Shown here: in pieces, positions 22,793 through 36,570 of the stretch
Layout of the letters: every line of letters starts with the position of its first letter
How positions within the stretch are numbered: the stretch's first letter is position 1
Source: Odontocerum albicorne
Lineage: Eukaryota; Arthropoda; Insecta; Trichoptera; Odontoceridae
Reading direction: 5' to 3'
NCBI GenBank assembly: GCA_949825065.1
Contig: OX463847.1
Location: 35,101,789 to 35,165,788, forward strand
DNA length: 64,000 nucleotides
Program-made: the position numbers and the translations under genes
Notes under the pieces: model-generated
Database searches by the model: none
Told to the model about the DNA's origin: nothing
What the model saw: the letters and a program-made list of their open reading frames with translations, nothing else

Positions 22793-22992
22793 NNNNNNNN
22801 NNNNNNNNNNNNNNNNNNNNNNNNNNNNNNNNNNNNNNNNNNNNNNNNNNNNNNNNNNNNNNNNNNNNNNNNNNNNNNNNNNNNNNNNNNNNNNNNNNNN
22901 NNNNNNNNNNNNNNNNNNNNNNNNNNNNNNNNNNNNNNNNNNNNNNNNNNNNNNNNNNNNNNNNNNNNNNNNNNNNNNNNNNNNNNNNNNNN
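22793..22992. other. Assembly gap (200 N)
   Basis: Exactly 200 Ns, a placeholder length, next to a very long dinucleotide repeat. The true distance is unknown. Confidence 1.
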
Positions 22993-25541
<2,549 letters not shown>

Positions 25542-25890
25542 TATATATAGTATTTCTATTATGAAAAAATAAAAAAATATTCAAATAGAATTTAATAAAA
25601 AGTAGAAAAACTGTTTATTTTCAACGTTAATATCGCAACATTAAGGGTTGAATATTGGATATTTTTGTTCGGGTCGATTGTGCGCTAGGGTGTTATGCAA
25701 AAATGTATAGCTAGGCGTCCTGTATTATTCTAGCTTAGTTACACATCCTCACATAACACCACTACGTTTTATTTTCATAGTTGAAAATTAAAAAGTGAAC
25801 CTGAATTGAGGCGATTTTGAAGGACTAAATCATATATATTAATACTAGCAATTTTTGATGCCTTTGGTAAAATCAACACATAACTTAATA

Positions 25891-26371
25891 CAGGCGTACC
25901 TCGTTTTACAGCGCTACGTCTTTTCGGTGATTGTAATGCTCTTATAGCGCTGACTAGATTAGTCATATTCAGTGCTCGATTTTTTTACACACAGCATATG
26001 CACACGTCCTACAAAGAAGTTCTACAGTGGTTAAAATACTTATGAATGCTGTAGTATGTTTAAAAGACAAGAAATTTGACGTCAGTCAAGGAGGCAAACG
26101 TATTTGTTGTCTTATTATTTTAAGAAAGTGTAACCTAAGCATATGACGAAAATATATTCTAAGGTTAACAATGAAATGTCGCATTTATGTAATATTTTTT
26201 CTTTGTCGTATATTAGAGATATTACGCACTTCATAAATTATTGTTTAAAAATGTATATTTAGACTTTTATATGTACTGGCAAATGAAAAAGGCTGTTATG
26301 CGCTTAATTGTGATATTCGCTTTACATTGGTGGTCTGTAACGTGACTCGCCGTATAAACGAGATACGCCAG
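25891..26371. mobile_element. Tigger/pogo-like non-autonomous element, 481 bp
   Basis: TA duplications (25889-25890, 26372-26373) flank termini CAGGCGTACCTCGTTTTACA (left) and, on the minus strand, CTGGCGTATCTCGTTTATAC (right). CAGGCRTACCTCG ends are typical of Tigger/pogo elements. No transposase is left. Internal segments (for example AAGAAAGTGTAACCTAAGC, GTATAAACGAGATA) recur in diverged form at 28770-29010, 34420-34670 and 47720-47945. Confidence 0.7.
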
Positions 26372-26627
26372 TATAACATTTTAATCAATTAAGAGTTAAT
26401 ACATGTTAAATATTTTATCACTATTGAATCAATATAAAATATGAGTAAATGTTTCAATATTTTTTAAATAAATACCTTCTCAATAAATGTGACACAACTC
26501 AAAATCAAATAAAATAAAATACAAAAAAAAACTCAAAATCAAATTAAAAAAATATTTAAAAACAAGGCCACGGAGGCCATCAGTAGTATAATAGCTTTTT
26601 TGAGTGATTAATTTTCATTATTATAGA

Positions 26628-26808
26628 CGACCTCCGTGGCCTACTTGAAATGAAACCTGTTTTCCAACTCAGTCGGAATAGCCTTAGGCGCATGTTAGTT
26701 TAATTCTCGTTGAAACATTAGTGTTTTTTATACTTAAGGGTTCTTTAACGAATTTGTGGTTGGTTGGAAGAGATTGCCACATAGGAATAATTCAACGTCG
26801 TTATACAA
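26628..26808 (+). mobile_element. tRNA-derived SINE
   Basis: ACCTCCGTGGCCTACTTGAA head, CTGTTTTCCAACTCAG middle, degraded B box (TTCAATT..TCGTTGAAAC is only approximate) and the tail GTGGTTGGTTGGAAGAGATT. It is preceded head-to-head by an inverted SINE head (GGCCACGGAGGCCATCAG at 26567). Confidence 0.65.
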
Positions 26809-27189
26809 CAGGATGGCCCATTAGACGCGCTCTAGTTTCAAGCATCCATATTTTTTAAGTTTGATTTTGTTTCAGATAATTTAAAATGCATCCTTAAGTT
26901 TTTAACTATAGAGAATTTTACTCCGAAAGCGGCTGAACGTCAGACCACGTGCTATTCGCAATAATCAGAATATTCAAAAGGGTACAAAAGATTGTTGCTG
27001 ATAATCAAGCAACTTCGACCGGGCGATGTTTGGCTTAGTTCGGAATGTGTAGAACGACACTGCAATTAACTTTATGAAGCGATTTAAACGTTTTCTGCAT
27101 AAAATTAAGTTGGTGCAAGAACTGATGCTACAAAATCAACTAAATCTTTTGGAATGGGAGCATTGGAGTGTGACTTATGGGCCATCCTA
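26809..27189 (+). mobile_element. Decayed Tc1/IS630-type transposon, short copy
   Basis: Termini CAGGATGGCCCATTAGACGC and, at the right, TTATGGGCCATCCTATA. It is homologous to 33314-33812 but lacks ~120 internal bases that encode the transposase N-terminal motif there. It abuts the SINE tail on its left. Confidence 0.6.
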
Positions 27190-27589
27190 TATATGTATGA
27201 TATATGTCAAAATATAATACAATACAGTACTATGTGCCCAGCGTTACAAACTTTGATGTACGATTTATGTGTATTTATAATATGAAAGAAATTGAAATAT
27301 TATCACGATTAATAAAAAAAATCACAATCAAAATCGTTCGTGGTGATATACAGAATGTTTCTGTCACTTCCACTCTCCAAGAATTTATTTTTCATTATTT
27401 TCCAATGGCGTGAAGATTTATTAAAATCCAATTGAGATGAAACCCGCCCTCTATCTGTAGTTTGTTCTTGCCCGGCAGTTTCAATGTTGATTTAACAGTG
27501 AAAGGAATATTTGCACTAACAACACATTCAGTTATTTAAGCCTAAATATGTTGAAAGTTCAAATTATCCTATACACCATATATGTTTTT

Positions 27590-28531
27590 TAATTTTTTTT
27601 AACAAAATAATGTAAATATAATCAAATACTCGTAATTATCAATAATTTACAAAATTGACCGAGGAGTGTGTCGGATAACGTCATACAAACTGTCCTAGAT
27701 TTTGCAGACCAGCTCTTTTAATGTCGTATTGTTTTTTCATTAGAGGAAAAAATAATTTTTTGAATAACTACATCTTTCGAAAGGAGAATTTCAAACGGAA
27801 AAAAATATTTTAGAAATGCTTTCCATGTTTATTTCAAATAAAGAAAAAATAATACAAAAGAAAGAGAATCACCATTATTAAGTATCACGTCTATTTTTGT
27901 ACTACACGTAAATGATTTATAAAAATTGTGTCACTCCTAAATTCAATTCATGGTTGAAAGACGATAGGCGTTCTTCATCAAAATTTTAATGCTATTTCGA
28001 AATTATATGACATACAATTAATTTATAATCTAGATGTTACATTTAAAAAATTAAGCAATCTTATTAAAAAAAAAAAGGAAACAGTTTAAGCCTGACAGGA
28101 CCACTTTAAAAAAAATCGAAAACCTCAGAATATATAACAGGCGTCGTGCCAACTTTGCCACATTATTCTAAGAATACTTTAGATAAGTTTATATTCATTC
28201 TGACTTCCTTAATTAGTACATTTTAGTGACGAATATATATTATTTCTCCAATAAAATTTTATTTTAGTCGTTTGTGTTTAAGTGATGTTATTTTAAAATA
28301 ATTTCATCTTCCAAACTAATGTACATGAATTATTTCTACAATGAAAACGTTTTTAAATTATATTATCCAAATACAGTGGAAAAAGTGTTAATTTTTCGAA
28401 GATAAATATCAGGACTAAAAGTATTGAATTCACAATTTGATAAATTTGATCTTGTCAAGTGTCATTAAGGCGTCTTCTGTTATTCCCGCTAAGCTACTCA
28501 CCCTCGCATTACACCGGCACATTTTGTTTTT
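27590..28531. other. ~940-bp segment unique to the first repeat copy
   Basis: Both tandem units pass directly from CACCATAT to AGTTAAATATTG at the equivalent point (about 34178 and 47480). The extra segment has no recognised ORF or terminal repeats. Its right end resembles the sequence at 25690-25790. It is either an insertion in this copy or a deletion inherited by the other two. Confidence 0.5.
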
Positions 28532-28574
28532 ATAGTTAAATATGGAAAAAACAAATGCTTACGGTTTAACGTGG

Positions 28575-28633
28575 TTTCGCGCAATATTGACGCGCATATG
28601 ATTCATACATATGTGCGTCAATATTGCGCGAAA
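28575..28633. repeat. GC-rich hairpin, 26-bp arms
   Basis: Left arm TTTCGCGCAATATTGACGCG... (28575-28600), loop ATTCATA, right arm 28608-28633; one G/T-type mismatch. It recurs at 34218-34276. Confidence 0.85.
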
Positions 28634-29544
28634 GTATAGCGTATTCAAATCCACTCCGTGTTTACATACAGAATTTACTAAACAATGGTATATCACGCTA
28701 CAGAGACAGCCTTCTCGAAAGGATGCGTCGAACTTTCTTGTTATGAGAGTGGGGCATTTTTTCTTGTTATGTTATTTGAAGAAAGTATAACATAAGTCAA
28801 TAACGATAATATATTCTAAGATTAGCCATAAAATGTAGCATTTATTTATTATTTTCATTTTAACCAAGGAAATTCAGCATTTGATAAATTATTGTACAAA
28901 CAAACATCTTTCTTGAATTAAAAAAAAAGCTGTTATTCACTTTACGGTGAAATTCGCTTTACAGCGGGGAACTGAAATCTGAATCTGGAACGTGATTCAC
29001 CTTATAAACGAGATAATTTATTAATAATGTACTCGTATATCATACATGAATAATATTTTATCAACATTAAATAAATATACACTATGAGTACATGTTTTGA
29101 TAATTATACAATCAATTTCGTAACTTCTCAATAAATGTGACTCAACGCAAAGATAAAAATACTCCTCGAGGACTTGAAAGTCTAAAAAGTTTTATTGCAG
29201 ACAGTAATCGAGCGATCTTAGTGTGCTCTTTGCTTTTAACTTATTTCCCGTGAATTTTTTTTAATATTTCCAAAAAAAGTGTTTATAAATAATACAATTT
29301 CTTTAAATTGTGTTACTTTCCTTGAGAATGTTGGTTAATTTTATAAAGTTTATATTTAAACAATGATACGTAAAATTAAATAGTGTACATAATTCAAAAG
29401 AATAAAATAATATTTTCATTATAATAAATAAATAAATTAGTAAGCATAAATAAATACAACTTTTACATTAGATAAAAAGAACATTATTGTAAATATGATT
29501 TATATAATATGATTTATATAATATAATATTATTTAATATAGGAT

Positions 29545-29985
29545 ATTGTGATATCAGGAACTCGAAAATCTCAAAGGGTTAGCAGAATAAAGATTATTTA
29601 TATAAAATTTAAGATGTGCTCTGTAAGAACATTACCGGGAATAGGGAAAATGTATGTTTGTAGTAAAATTATTGGGAAATTCAACAATGCAAAGAAAACG
29701 ATACACACACATAAACCACCCCGCAAACCCCGTGATGGAAGTTGCACGATGACATGTATGGTACATGTTTGGGGTAAAGGTACGCCATTGTCGGAAGGTT
29801 CAAGATAGACAATGACCAGCTCGGGGAACCGGGTGCGCCTAGCCCGTATTCATCGGACAGATGAACCCCCTGATTTGATCCATTTCAAATAAATAACGTA
29901 GTAAAGCGATGAGGCTGCCTTTCTCGCTACGTATAAAAACAATGTTTTAATTTTTTGTTTTCAGGAATATATGTGACTTTGGTCA
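29545..29985. repeat. Diverged satellite-like block with AGCTCGGGGAACCGG motif
   Basis: Begins TTGTGATATCAGGAACTCG and contains GGAAGGTTCAAGATAGACAA, ACCAGCTCGGGGAACCGGGT and CATCGGACAGATGAACCCCC. Similar blocks lie at 35166-35590, 38635-38850 and 50830-51040. The function and superfamily are unknown. The 29548-29808 ORF here has no recognised motif. Confidence 0.6.
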
Positions 29986-31272
29986 TATTTATGAAAATTT
30001 TACCAAAGAAAAAAAAATCTTACAAAAAAAATTATAAAATTTTACGAAAGAAATATAAAATTTACCCAATAAATGGTAGTAAATTTATTAGAAATACGTA
30101 TAAATAGTTTATGAAAACTCAGTTTCACAATATTATTTGATTACCTCTATACTCGTAAATACAAATGGCCCTGTGCACCTTTGTGCACAGATAACTTTTC
30201 AGAAGTGCAAATCTAGAATAAAATGGCATCAAGTCTATCTATGTCGGTATGAAGTTATCCCATCATCAATTTGAACTGATGTTTCTAAATATACGTAACT
30301 TTCTAATTATCTTTGGTTATCTTGCCTGACTAGTCCACCTACAGTATTAGCTGGGACGACCAAGATCTGAGTGAATGTGATGGAATACAAGTAGCCTGAA
30401 CGAGTGGACTTGTTTTTGCTGAATAATTAGTGTAAGAATTGTTATCTAGTTATAAGTAGTATGTAGGTGTTAATTATTTCTAAGATCTCATATATTAAGA
30501 TTGAATAAATAAAATAAAATGATATGTAGGAAAATAAGATTAAATAAGTGCATAAATTATAACATATAATTAAGATTAGTTAAGTAATAAATTTGTATAT
30601 AGGTATAGCCTTGACAAATGTTTGTATAGTAATTTACTTGTTTAATAAAAAAAAAAAAAAATCTTTGGTTATCTGATTCTTATAGGGATTTAATTTTAAT
30701 TTTTTTTAAACAAAAATGTGGTTTTTTCACATACATTCTTTCAGATTGTTGAATTAGTATTAACGATACTTCTATGAAATGTTTAACAAAAGGCTAAATT
30801 GCAAAAAAATGAGGCTTAATTTAGATAATATCTTGTACTGTTTTGTAAGATACCAGACAGTCGTTTTTTTTTGAAGTTTTTCAAAAGTGTATAAAAATTA
30901 TCTACACATCCAAAAATCTGAAAAATATATTATTTTTCTCCAATGACACAAAAACTGCAGAACAACGATTTAGAAAATATAAAAGGTTATGGGAGATTTC
31001 ATTATTAAAATGAGATATTTTGACGTTCACTCTTTTAACATTTTATTCAATACAAAATATTATTTTCAAGACGTTGATGTATATTAAAGAAATATAGAAG
31101 AAGAAAAGTAAAACGATAAATAGATGTTATTTATAATATAAATGTCATTATTACTACTTGCGTGAGTCTAAGGAATTCATAAAAAAATCACAAACGTGCG
31201 ACAATTTCTCGCATATTGTTTGCAACTGAGAACTCTTTATAAGGTCACTTATTCTCAGTCTTGACCGATTTA
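29986..31272. other. Non-coding stretch
   Basis: AT-rich; weak resemblance around 30120-30240 to the satellite-like monomer near 36050-36170 (TCAGTTT...AAATCTAGAAT). At about 30530-30655 AT-rich sequence ends in a run of A, possibly an old retroposed tail. Confidence 0.35.
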
Positions 31273-32194
31273 CGAGGATCATTTAGAAAGTAAGGTTACA
31301 AGGGCTCCTGAGGCCGGGGGAAATTTTTTGTTACGAAGTTGGCGCACCTGGCGTGTAGGGGGATCCTAACGGTCAGTTTGTTTGGTCCAACTTGTTTGTC
31401 GGCCATTTTGTTCAGTCACAGTAAATTCTTCCGATGAAGAGGTCGTCGCGCGGTCCCGCCACCTCCCGTCCGTGCGAGATCCGCGCGGCCATCCGTTTTT
31501 TGACTTTGCAGAACAATATCGCCGCGAATATCCATCGGAAGCTCGTGGAAGTTTATGGTAGTGATGTGATGAGTCGACAACATGTCACGAAGTGGGTTAG
31601 GTTGTTCAGAGAAGGCCGTACTGATACGACGAGGCAAGGCAGTGATTTCTGACGAACTTGTGCAAAAAATTGAAGAACAAGTGTGAAATGACCGCCGTGT
31701 GACGCTTGACGACCTTCACGAAGAATTTACTGACATTTCTCGAAGTCTCCTTGGTAATATTGTGTCGGAAAAATGTGGTTACAAGAAGTTGTGTGCGAGA
31801 TCGGATTTTGACGATGCTCACACCGGAGCACCGTCAAAATCGCGTGAGCGCCGCGCGTGAATTTTAGGATCGTTTTGCACAGGAGTGAGAATCTTTTCTG
31901 GACTCTATTGTGACAGGGGAGGAGACGTGGATGTGTCACTACGCCCCAACAATTTTCCAACGATCAGGAGCTCGAGGAAGCTGTGAAGAAGTGGCTGAAA
32001 GAGCTAGCGGCGGAGGTCTATGACACTGGCATACAAAAGCTGGTGTCCCGACTACAGAAATGTCTCGATCTCGACGGCGATTACGTTGAAAAATAGTTTA
32101 ATATATTTGTGAAGTATCTTGTGAATTTCAATTAAATACAAGCATTTTTCGATCCTACATAAACGTTGTAACCTTACTTTCTGGATGACCCTCG
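31273..32194 (+). mobile_element. Internally deleted mariner, vertumnana-like group, 922 bp
   Basis: TA flanks and 27-bp terminal repeats (left CGAGGATCATTTAGAAAGTA, right on the minus strand CGAGGGTCATCCAGAAAGTA; three mismatches). It is related to but distinct from the copy at 14875-16213. A ~400-bp internal deletion joins the HYAPT region to FSNDQELEEAV at about 31953. Confidence 0.9.
31434..32095 (+). pseudogene. Broken mariner transposase lacking the catalytic core
   Basis: It opens with ATG at 31434 (MKRSSRGPATSRPCEIRAAI), whose CEIRAAIRF segment supports the start chosen for the other vertumnana-like copy. A frameshift after GRTDTTRQG, in-frame stops (for example at about 31685) and a further shift near 31800 break it. 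The first catalytic aspartate position reads TGEETW instead of TGDETW. The second and third aspartates lie in the deleted segment. The C-terminus (QKCLDLDGDYVEK) is intact up to the stop at about 32095. Confidence 0.85.
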
Positions 32195-32941
32195 TATACT
32201 AAGAAAATTTCAGATAAGAGCACAATACATTTATAAATTGAACGAAACTTATTTACTTAGTTAAATTTTGTCAATGTTCTCTGGCAGACAACTTTTTTGC
32301 AGTTTTATACTTAGGTAATAGTTTATGTTAGAAATCTTGTACATCTCCAAAACAATGGGTACATAATTCAAATATTGTTTGTTATTCAAGTTAATTTAGT
32401 AAGAATTTACGCATGATAAATATTGAAATTAAACTATGGATATGGCGCCAAATCGAATTGCAGTTATTGGAATGCTCGAATCTCCAGGAATGGTTTCTTG
32501 ACACCAATATTATTAATCCGTAACTGAACTTTGCGAGTCTGTGTTAGCGGTAATTTACAGCTTCTATAAATCTGCAAGTGACATAAATTTAATAATCTCC
32601 AATATTATCCAAATCTAGTCGACATATTCAACGGGAAAATTTGACCGAGGATAAACAATGTAAGAGACTTAATGCTAAAATGTGGAAAATGAAATGATAT
32701 TATGAATTTATTAACTTAGAAATTGAAAGTGAAATAACTTAGAAATAAAAAATATATTCATATATTATAAGGTATTATTTTTTCATATTCACACCGGTGA
32801 TACAACTATGTTAAGTGTAATCGAGGGTCAACGGTGTATCAGATCCCGTTAGTCAAAATTTCGAGTTTATCCACTAGAGTAAGTAGGTGGTTCATTTTAC
32901 ATAGCGTCAATACGACGGCGTATGGAGAGGTAAAAATAAAC
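32195..32941. other. Non-coding stretch left of the tandem duplication
   Basis: AT-rich with no recognised element. The ORF on the minus strand at 32839-33030 overlaps an inverted SINE and is not a gene. Confidence 0.4.
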
Positions 32942-33056
32942 TCATCAATGACAGTGACGGTCTTTTCAACTTGGCCGAGTGCTTTTTTTTTGAAATCGGG
33001 AATCTGAAACCCAGGGTGGAAAACAAACATTCTAATAAATAGGCCACGGAGGCCAT
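32942..33056 (-). mobile_element. SINE, minus orientation
   Basis: On the minus strand: GATGGCCTCCGTGGCCTATT head, GTTTTCCACCCTGG, and a B-box-like GGGTTTCAGATTCCC. The tail is not seen. It is head-to-head with the SINE at 33104, separated by about 48 bp. The same pair is at 46232-46349 / 46396. Confidence 0.6.
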
Positions 33057-33103
33057 CAGCAGTATTGTAGCTTTTTTTGAGTTTTTATTTTCATTATTAT
33101 AGA

Positions 33104-33312
33104 CGACCTCCGCGGCCTACTTGAAATAAAACCTGTTTTCCAACTCAGCTGGAATATCCTTAGGATTATGTTAGTTCAATTCTCGCTGAAACCTATTTTT
33201 TTTAAACTTAAGGGCTCATTAACGTGATTGTGGTTGGTTGGAAGAGATTGTTCCATAGAAATAATATATTCGTACAGAATGCCCCATAGAAATAATATAA
33301 CGTCGTTATACT
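33104..33312 (+). mobile_element. tRNA-derived SINE with duplicated tail segment
   Basis: Head GACCTCCGCGGCCTACTTGA, B-box-like TTCAATTCTCGCTGAAAC, tail GTGGTTGGTTGGAAGAGATT. The tail block CCATAGAAATAATATA is present twice (about 33254 and 33285). Confidence 0.65.
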
Positions 33313-33313
33313 A

Positions 33314-33812
33314 CAGGGTGGCCCATTAGACACGCTCTAGTTTCAAACATCTATATTTTTTAAGTTTAATTTCTTTTCAGATAATTTAAAAGACTTCCTT
33401 AAGTTTTTAACTATAGAGAATTTCACTACGAAAGTGGCCGAACTATATTTCTCAAATCAAAAGTCAACCATTCGAATGCAACGCGCATATCGACCTAATT
33501 TTACTAGTGGAGATTGTCCAGTGATTATTGTACGTTTTCGACAGCAGTAATCTTCGAGCCGTAAGACCACGTGCTATTCGCACTAATCAGAATATTCAAA
33601 AGGGTACAAAATATTGTTGCTGATAATCAAGCAACTTCGACTAGAAGATGTTTGGCTAAGTTCGGAATGTGTCGAACGACACTGCAATTAACCTTATGAA
33701 GCGATTTAAACGTGTTTCTATATAAAATTAAGTTGGTGCAAGAACTGATGCTACAAAACAAACTAAATCGTCTGGAATAGGAGCATTGGAGTGTGACTTA
33801 TGGGCCACCCTA
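33314..33812 (+). mobile_element. Decayed Tc1/IS630-type transposon, 499 bp
   Basis: TA flanks and termini CAGGGTGGCCCATTAGAC / TTATGGGCCACCCTA. The interior translates, with shifts, as VAELYFSNQKSTIRMQRAYR, then VRPRAIRTNQNIQKG and FGMCRTTLQ plus KIKLVQELM, matching the N-terminal DNA-binding half of an insect IS630/Tc1-like transposase family with this terminal sequence. The catalytic half is missing. The unit-2 copy is 46612-47114. Confidence 0.7.
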
Positions 33813-34217
33813 TATATGTGTCAAAATATAATACAACACATATACTATATGCCTAGCGTTACACACTATGTACGATTATTCCAGTTCATTTAAAAAAGAA
33901 AATGAAATATTGTCACGACTAATAAAAAAATCACAACCGAAATTGTTCGTGGTGATATAAAGAATGTTTCTGTCACTTCCACTCTCCAAGAACTCCTTTT
34001 GCATCATTCTCCAATGGCGTGAAGATCTTTTGAGATGAAACCCGCCCTCTATCTGTAGTTTGTTCTTGCCCGGCAGTTAATGTTGATTTAACAGTGAAAG
34101 GAATATTTGCACTAACAACATATTCAGTTATTTAAGCCTAAATCTGTTGGAAGTACAAATTATCCTATACACCATATAGTTAAATATTGAAAAAAAAATG
34201 CTTACGGTTTAACATGG

Positions 34218-34276
34218 TTTCGCGCAATATTGACGCGCATATGATTCATACATATGCGCATCAATATTGCGCGAAA
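34218..34276. repeat. GC-rich hairpin, 26-bp arms
   Basis: Same hairpin as 28575-28633 with a single different mismatch in the right arm (CATATGCGCATC). In unit 2 (about 47515-47575) the left arm is replaced and only GCAACAATGTTGCGCGAAAG remains. Confidence 0.85.
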
Positions 34277-35165
34277 GTATAGCGTATTGAAATCCACTCC
34301 GTGTTTACACACAGAATTTACTAAACAATGGTATATCACGCTACAGAGACAGCCTTCTCGAAAGGATGCGTCGAACTTTCTTGTTATGAGAGTGGGGCAT
34401 TTTTTCTTGTTATGTTATTTGAAGAAAGTATAATATAAGTCAATAACGATAATATATTCTAAGATTAGCCATAAAATGTAGCATTTATTTATTATTTTCA
34501 TTTTAACCAAGGGATATTCAGCATTCGATAAATTATTGTACAAACAAACATCTTTCTTGAATTTAAAAAAAAGCTGTTATTCACTTTACGGTGAAATTCG
34601 CTTTACAGCGGGGAACTGGAATCTGAATCTGGAACGTGATTCACCTTATAAACGAGATAATTTATTAATAATGTACTCGTATATCATACATGAATAATAT
34701 TTTATCAACATTAAATAAATATACACTATGAGTATATGTTTTGATAATTATACAATCAATTTCGTAACTTCTCAATAAATGTGACTCAACGCAAAGATAA
34801 AAATACTCCTCGAGGACTTGAAAGTCTAAAAAGTTTTATTGCAGACAGTAATCGAGCGATCTTAGTGTGCTATTTGCTTTTAACTTATTTCCCGTGAATT
34901 TTTTTTAATATTTCCAAAAAAAGTGTTTATAAATAATACAATTTCTTTAAATTGTGTTACTTTCCTTGAGAATGTTGGTTAATTTTATAAAGTTTATATT
35001 TAAACAATGATACGTAAAATTAAATAGTGTACATAATTCAAAAGAATAAAATAATATTTTCATTATAATAAATATATGAATTAGTAAACATAAATAAATA
35101 CAACTTTTACATTAGATAAAAAGAACATTATTGTAAATATGATTTATATAATATAATATTATTTA

Positions 35166-35590
35166 ATATAGGATGTTGTGATATCAGGAACTCGAAAAAC
35201 TCAAAGGGTTAGCAGTATAAAGATTATTTATATAAAATTTAAGATGTGCTCTGTAAGAACATTATCGGGAATAGGGAAAATGTGTGTTTGTAGTAAAATT
35301 ATTGGGAAATTCAATAATGCAAAGGAAACGATACGCACATATAAACCACCACGCTAATTCCGTGATGGAAGTTGCACGATGACATGTATGGTATATGTTT
35401 GGGATAAAGGTACGCCATTGTCGGAAGGTTCAAGATAGAAAATGACCAGCTCGGGGAACCGGGTGCGCCTAGCCCGTATTCATCGGACAGATGAACCCCC
35501 TGATTTGATCCATTTCAAATAAATAACGTAGTAAAGCAATGAGGCTGCCTTTCTCGCTACGTATAAAAACAAATATTTTAATTAATTTGT
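35166..35590. repeat. Diverged satellite-like block with AGCTCGGGGAACCGG motif
   Basis: Near-identical to 29545-29935, including GTTGTGATATCAGGAACTCG and ACCAGCTCGGGGAACCGGGT. Part of the segment deleted from unit 2. Confidence 0.65.
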
Positions 35591-35740
35591 TTTCTGGAAT
35601 ATCAATATCTTTGGTTATAATTATTATAATGTTACCAAATAAATAGTCTGATTGCAATTTATTTATTAGTTAAAATAAGAATAGATAATTACAGACACAA
35701 TAAATATTTGATTTATAAAGTATACGATGTCGTTGACGTT

Positions 35741-36112
35741 GTGATACCAGGATCTCCGAAGGCTCATGAGGTTTGTAGTGTAAGGAACATGTGTACATAA
35801 TTAGTACTCAGTTCTAGAATAATCATGGAATACTTCTTAAGTACACATGATCCTGTACACCGTTGTGATACCAGGATCTCCGAAGGCTCATGAGGTTTGT
35901 AGTGAAAGGAACATGTGTACATAATTAGTACTCAGTTCTAGAATAATCATGGAATACTTCTTAAGTACACATGATCCTGTACACCGTTGTGATACCAGGA
36001 TCTCCGAAGGCTCGTGAGTTTTGCAGTGTAAGGAATATTTTTACATAAGTATTACTCAGTTTAAGAATAATCATGGAATACCTCTTAAGTACACATGATC
36101 ATGTACATCGTT
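35741..36112. repeat. Three 124-bp tandem units
   Basis: GTGATACCAGGATCTCCGAA starts at 35741, 35865 and 35989. The first two units are almost identical; the third diverges in its middle. The unit-2 deletion junction falls inside the third unit (sequence resumes at AGAATAATCATGGAATACC, about 36070 = 48264). Confidence 0.9.
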
Positions 36113-36479
36113 GAGTACAGATTATATCTTTAATAACTTTACAGAAATGTAAATCTAGAATTGAACGTTTTTTACTAGGTGCTAAAAAAATATTACATTA
36201 GGGCAATGACATTTGGAATACGCTCATATCCAAATTTTCAACGGTTAATATATTGTAGTTATATTTATTTTTCAATTCTAAGTAATATATTATCTGGAAT
36301 ATATAACATTTATGTAGTAATCATTCAAATAATCTGATATTACTTTTTTTATACTGAGATTTTTATTTTTTTGTGACAAAAATGTGACTAGCGTTCTTCA
36401 TCCAGGATTGAATTTTTTTTGGAATATGAAAAATGTATTTGATACAGACTGTGATTTTCCACCCTTACAAATTATTTGA

Positions 36480-36570
36480 GTGGTTAAACAATAAGGTGCT
36501 GTCAGCTTGATTAACGTTCTGGACTTCTGGGCAGAAGGTCGCTGGTTCGAAACTTGCGATATTCTCACCT
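36480..36570. other. tRNA-like segment in repeat monomer
   Basis: GGTCGCTGGTTCGAAACTTG contains a B-box-like GGTTCGAAAC, preceded by a region (GGTTAAACAATAAGGTG) that could be a decayed A box. No cloverleaf with paired acceptor arms is apparent. The equivalent in unit 2 is near 48680-48770; a further weak one (AAGGTTTGATTCCTGG) lies at about 37292. Confidence 0.4.

Larger units (their letters stand above)
26566..29985. repeat. Partial, older copy of the large repeat unit
   Basis: Collinear with the start of the tandem units at 33041 and 46332: inverted SINE heads, a Tc1-like element, a CGCGCAATATTG hairpin, pogo-like segments and the AGCTCGGGGAACCGG block. It differs by a ~940-bp segment at about 27590-28531 that is absent from the other copies, and a shorter Tc1-like part. 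Similarity fades after about 29935. Confidence 0.8.
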
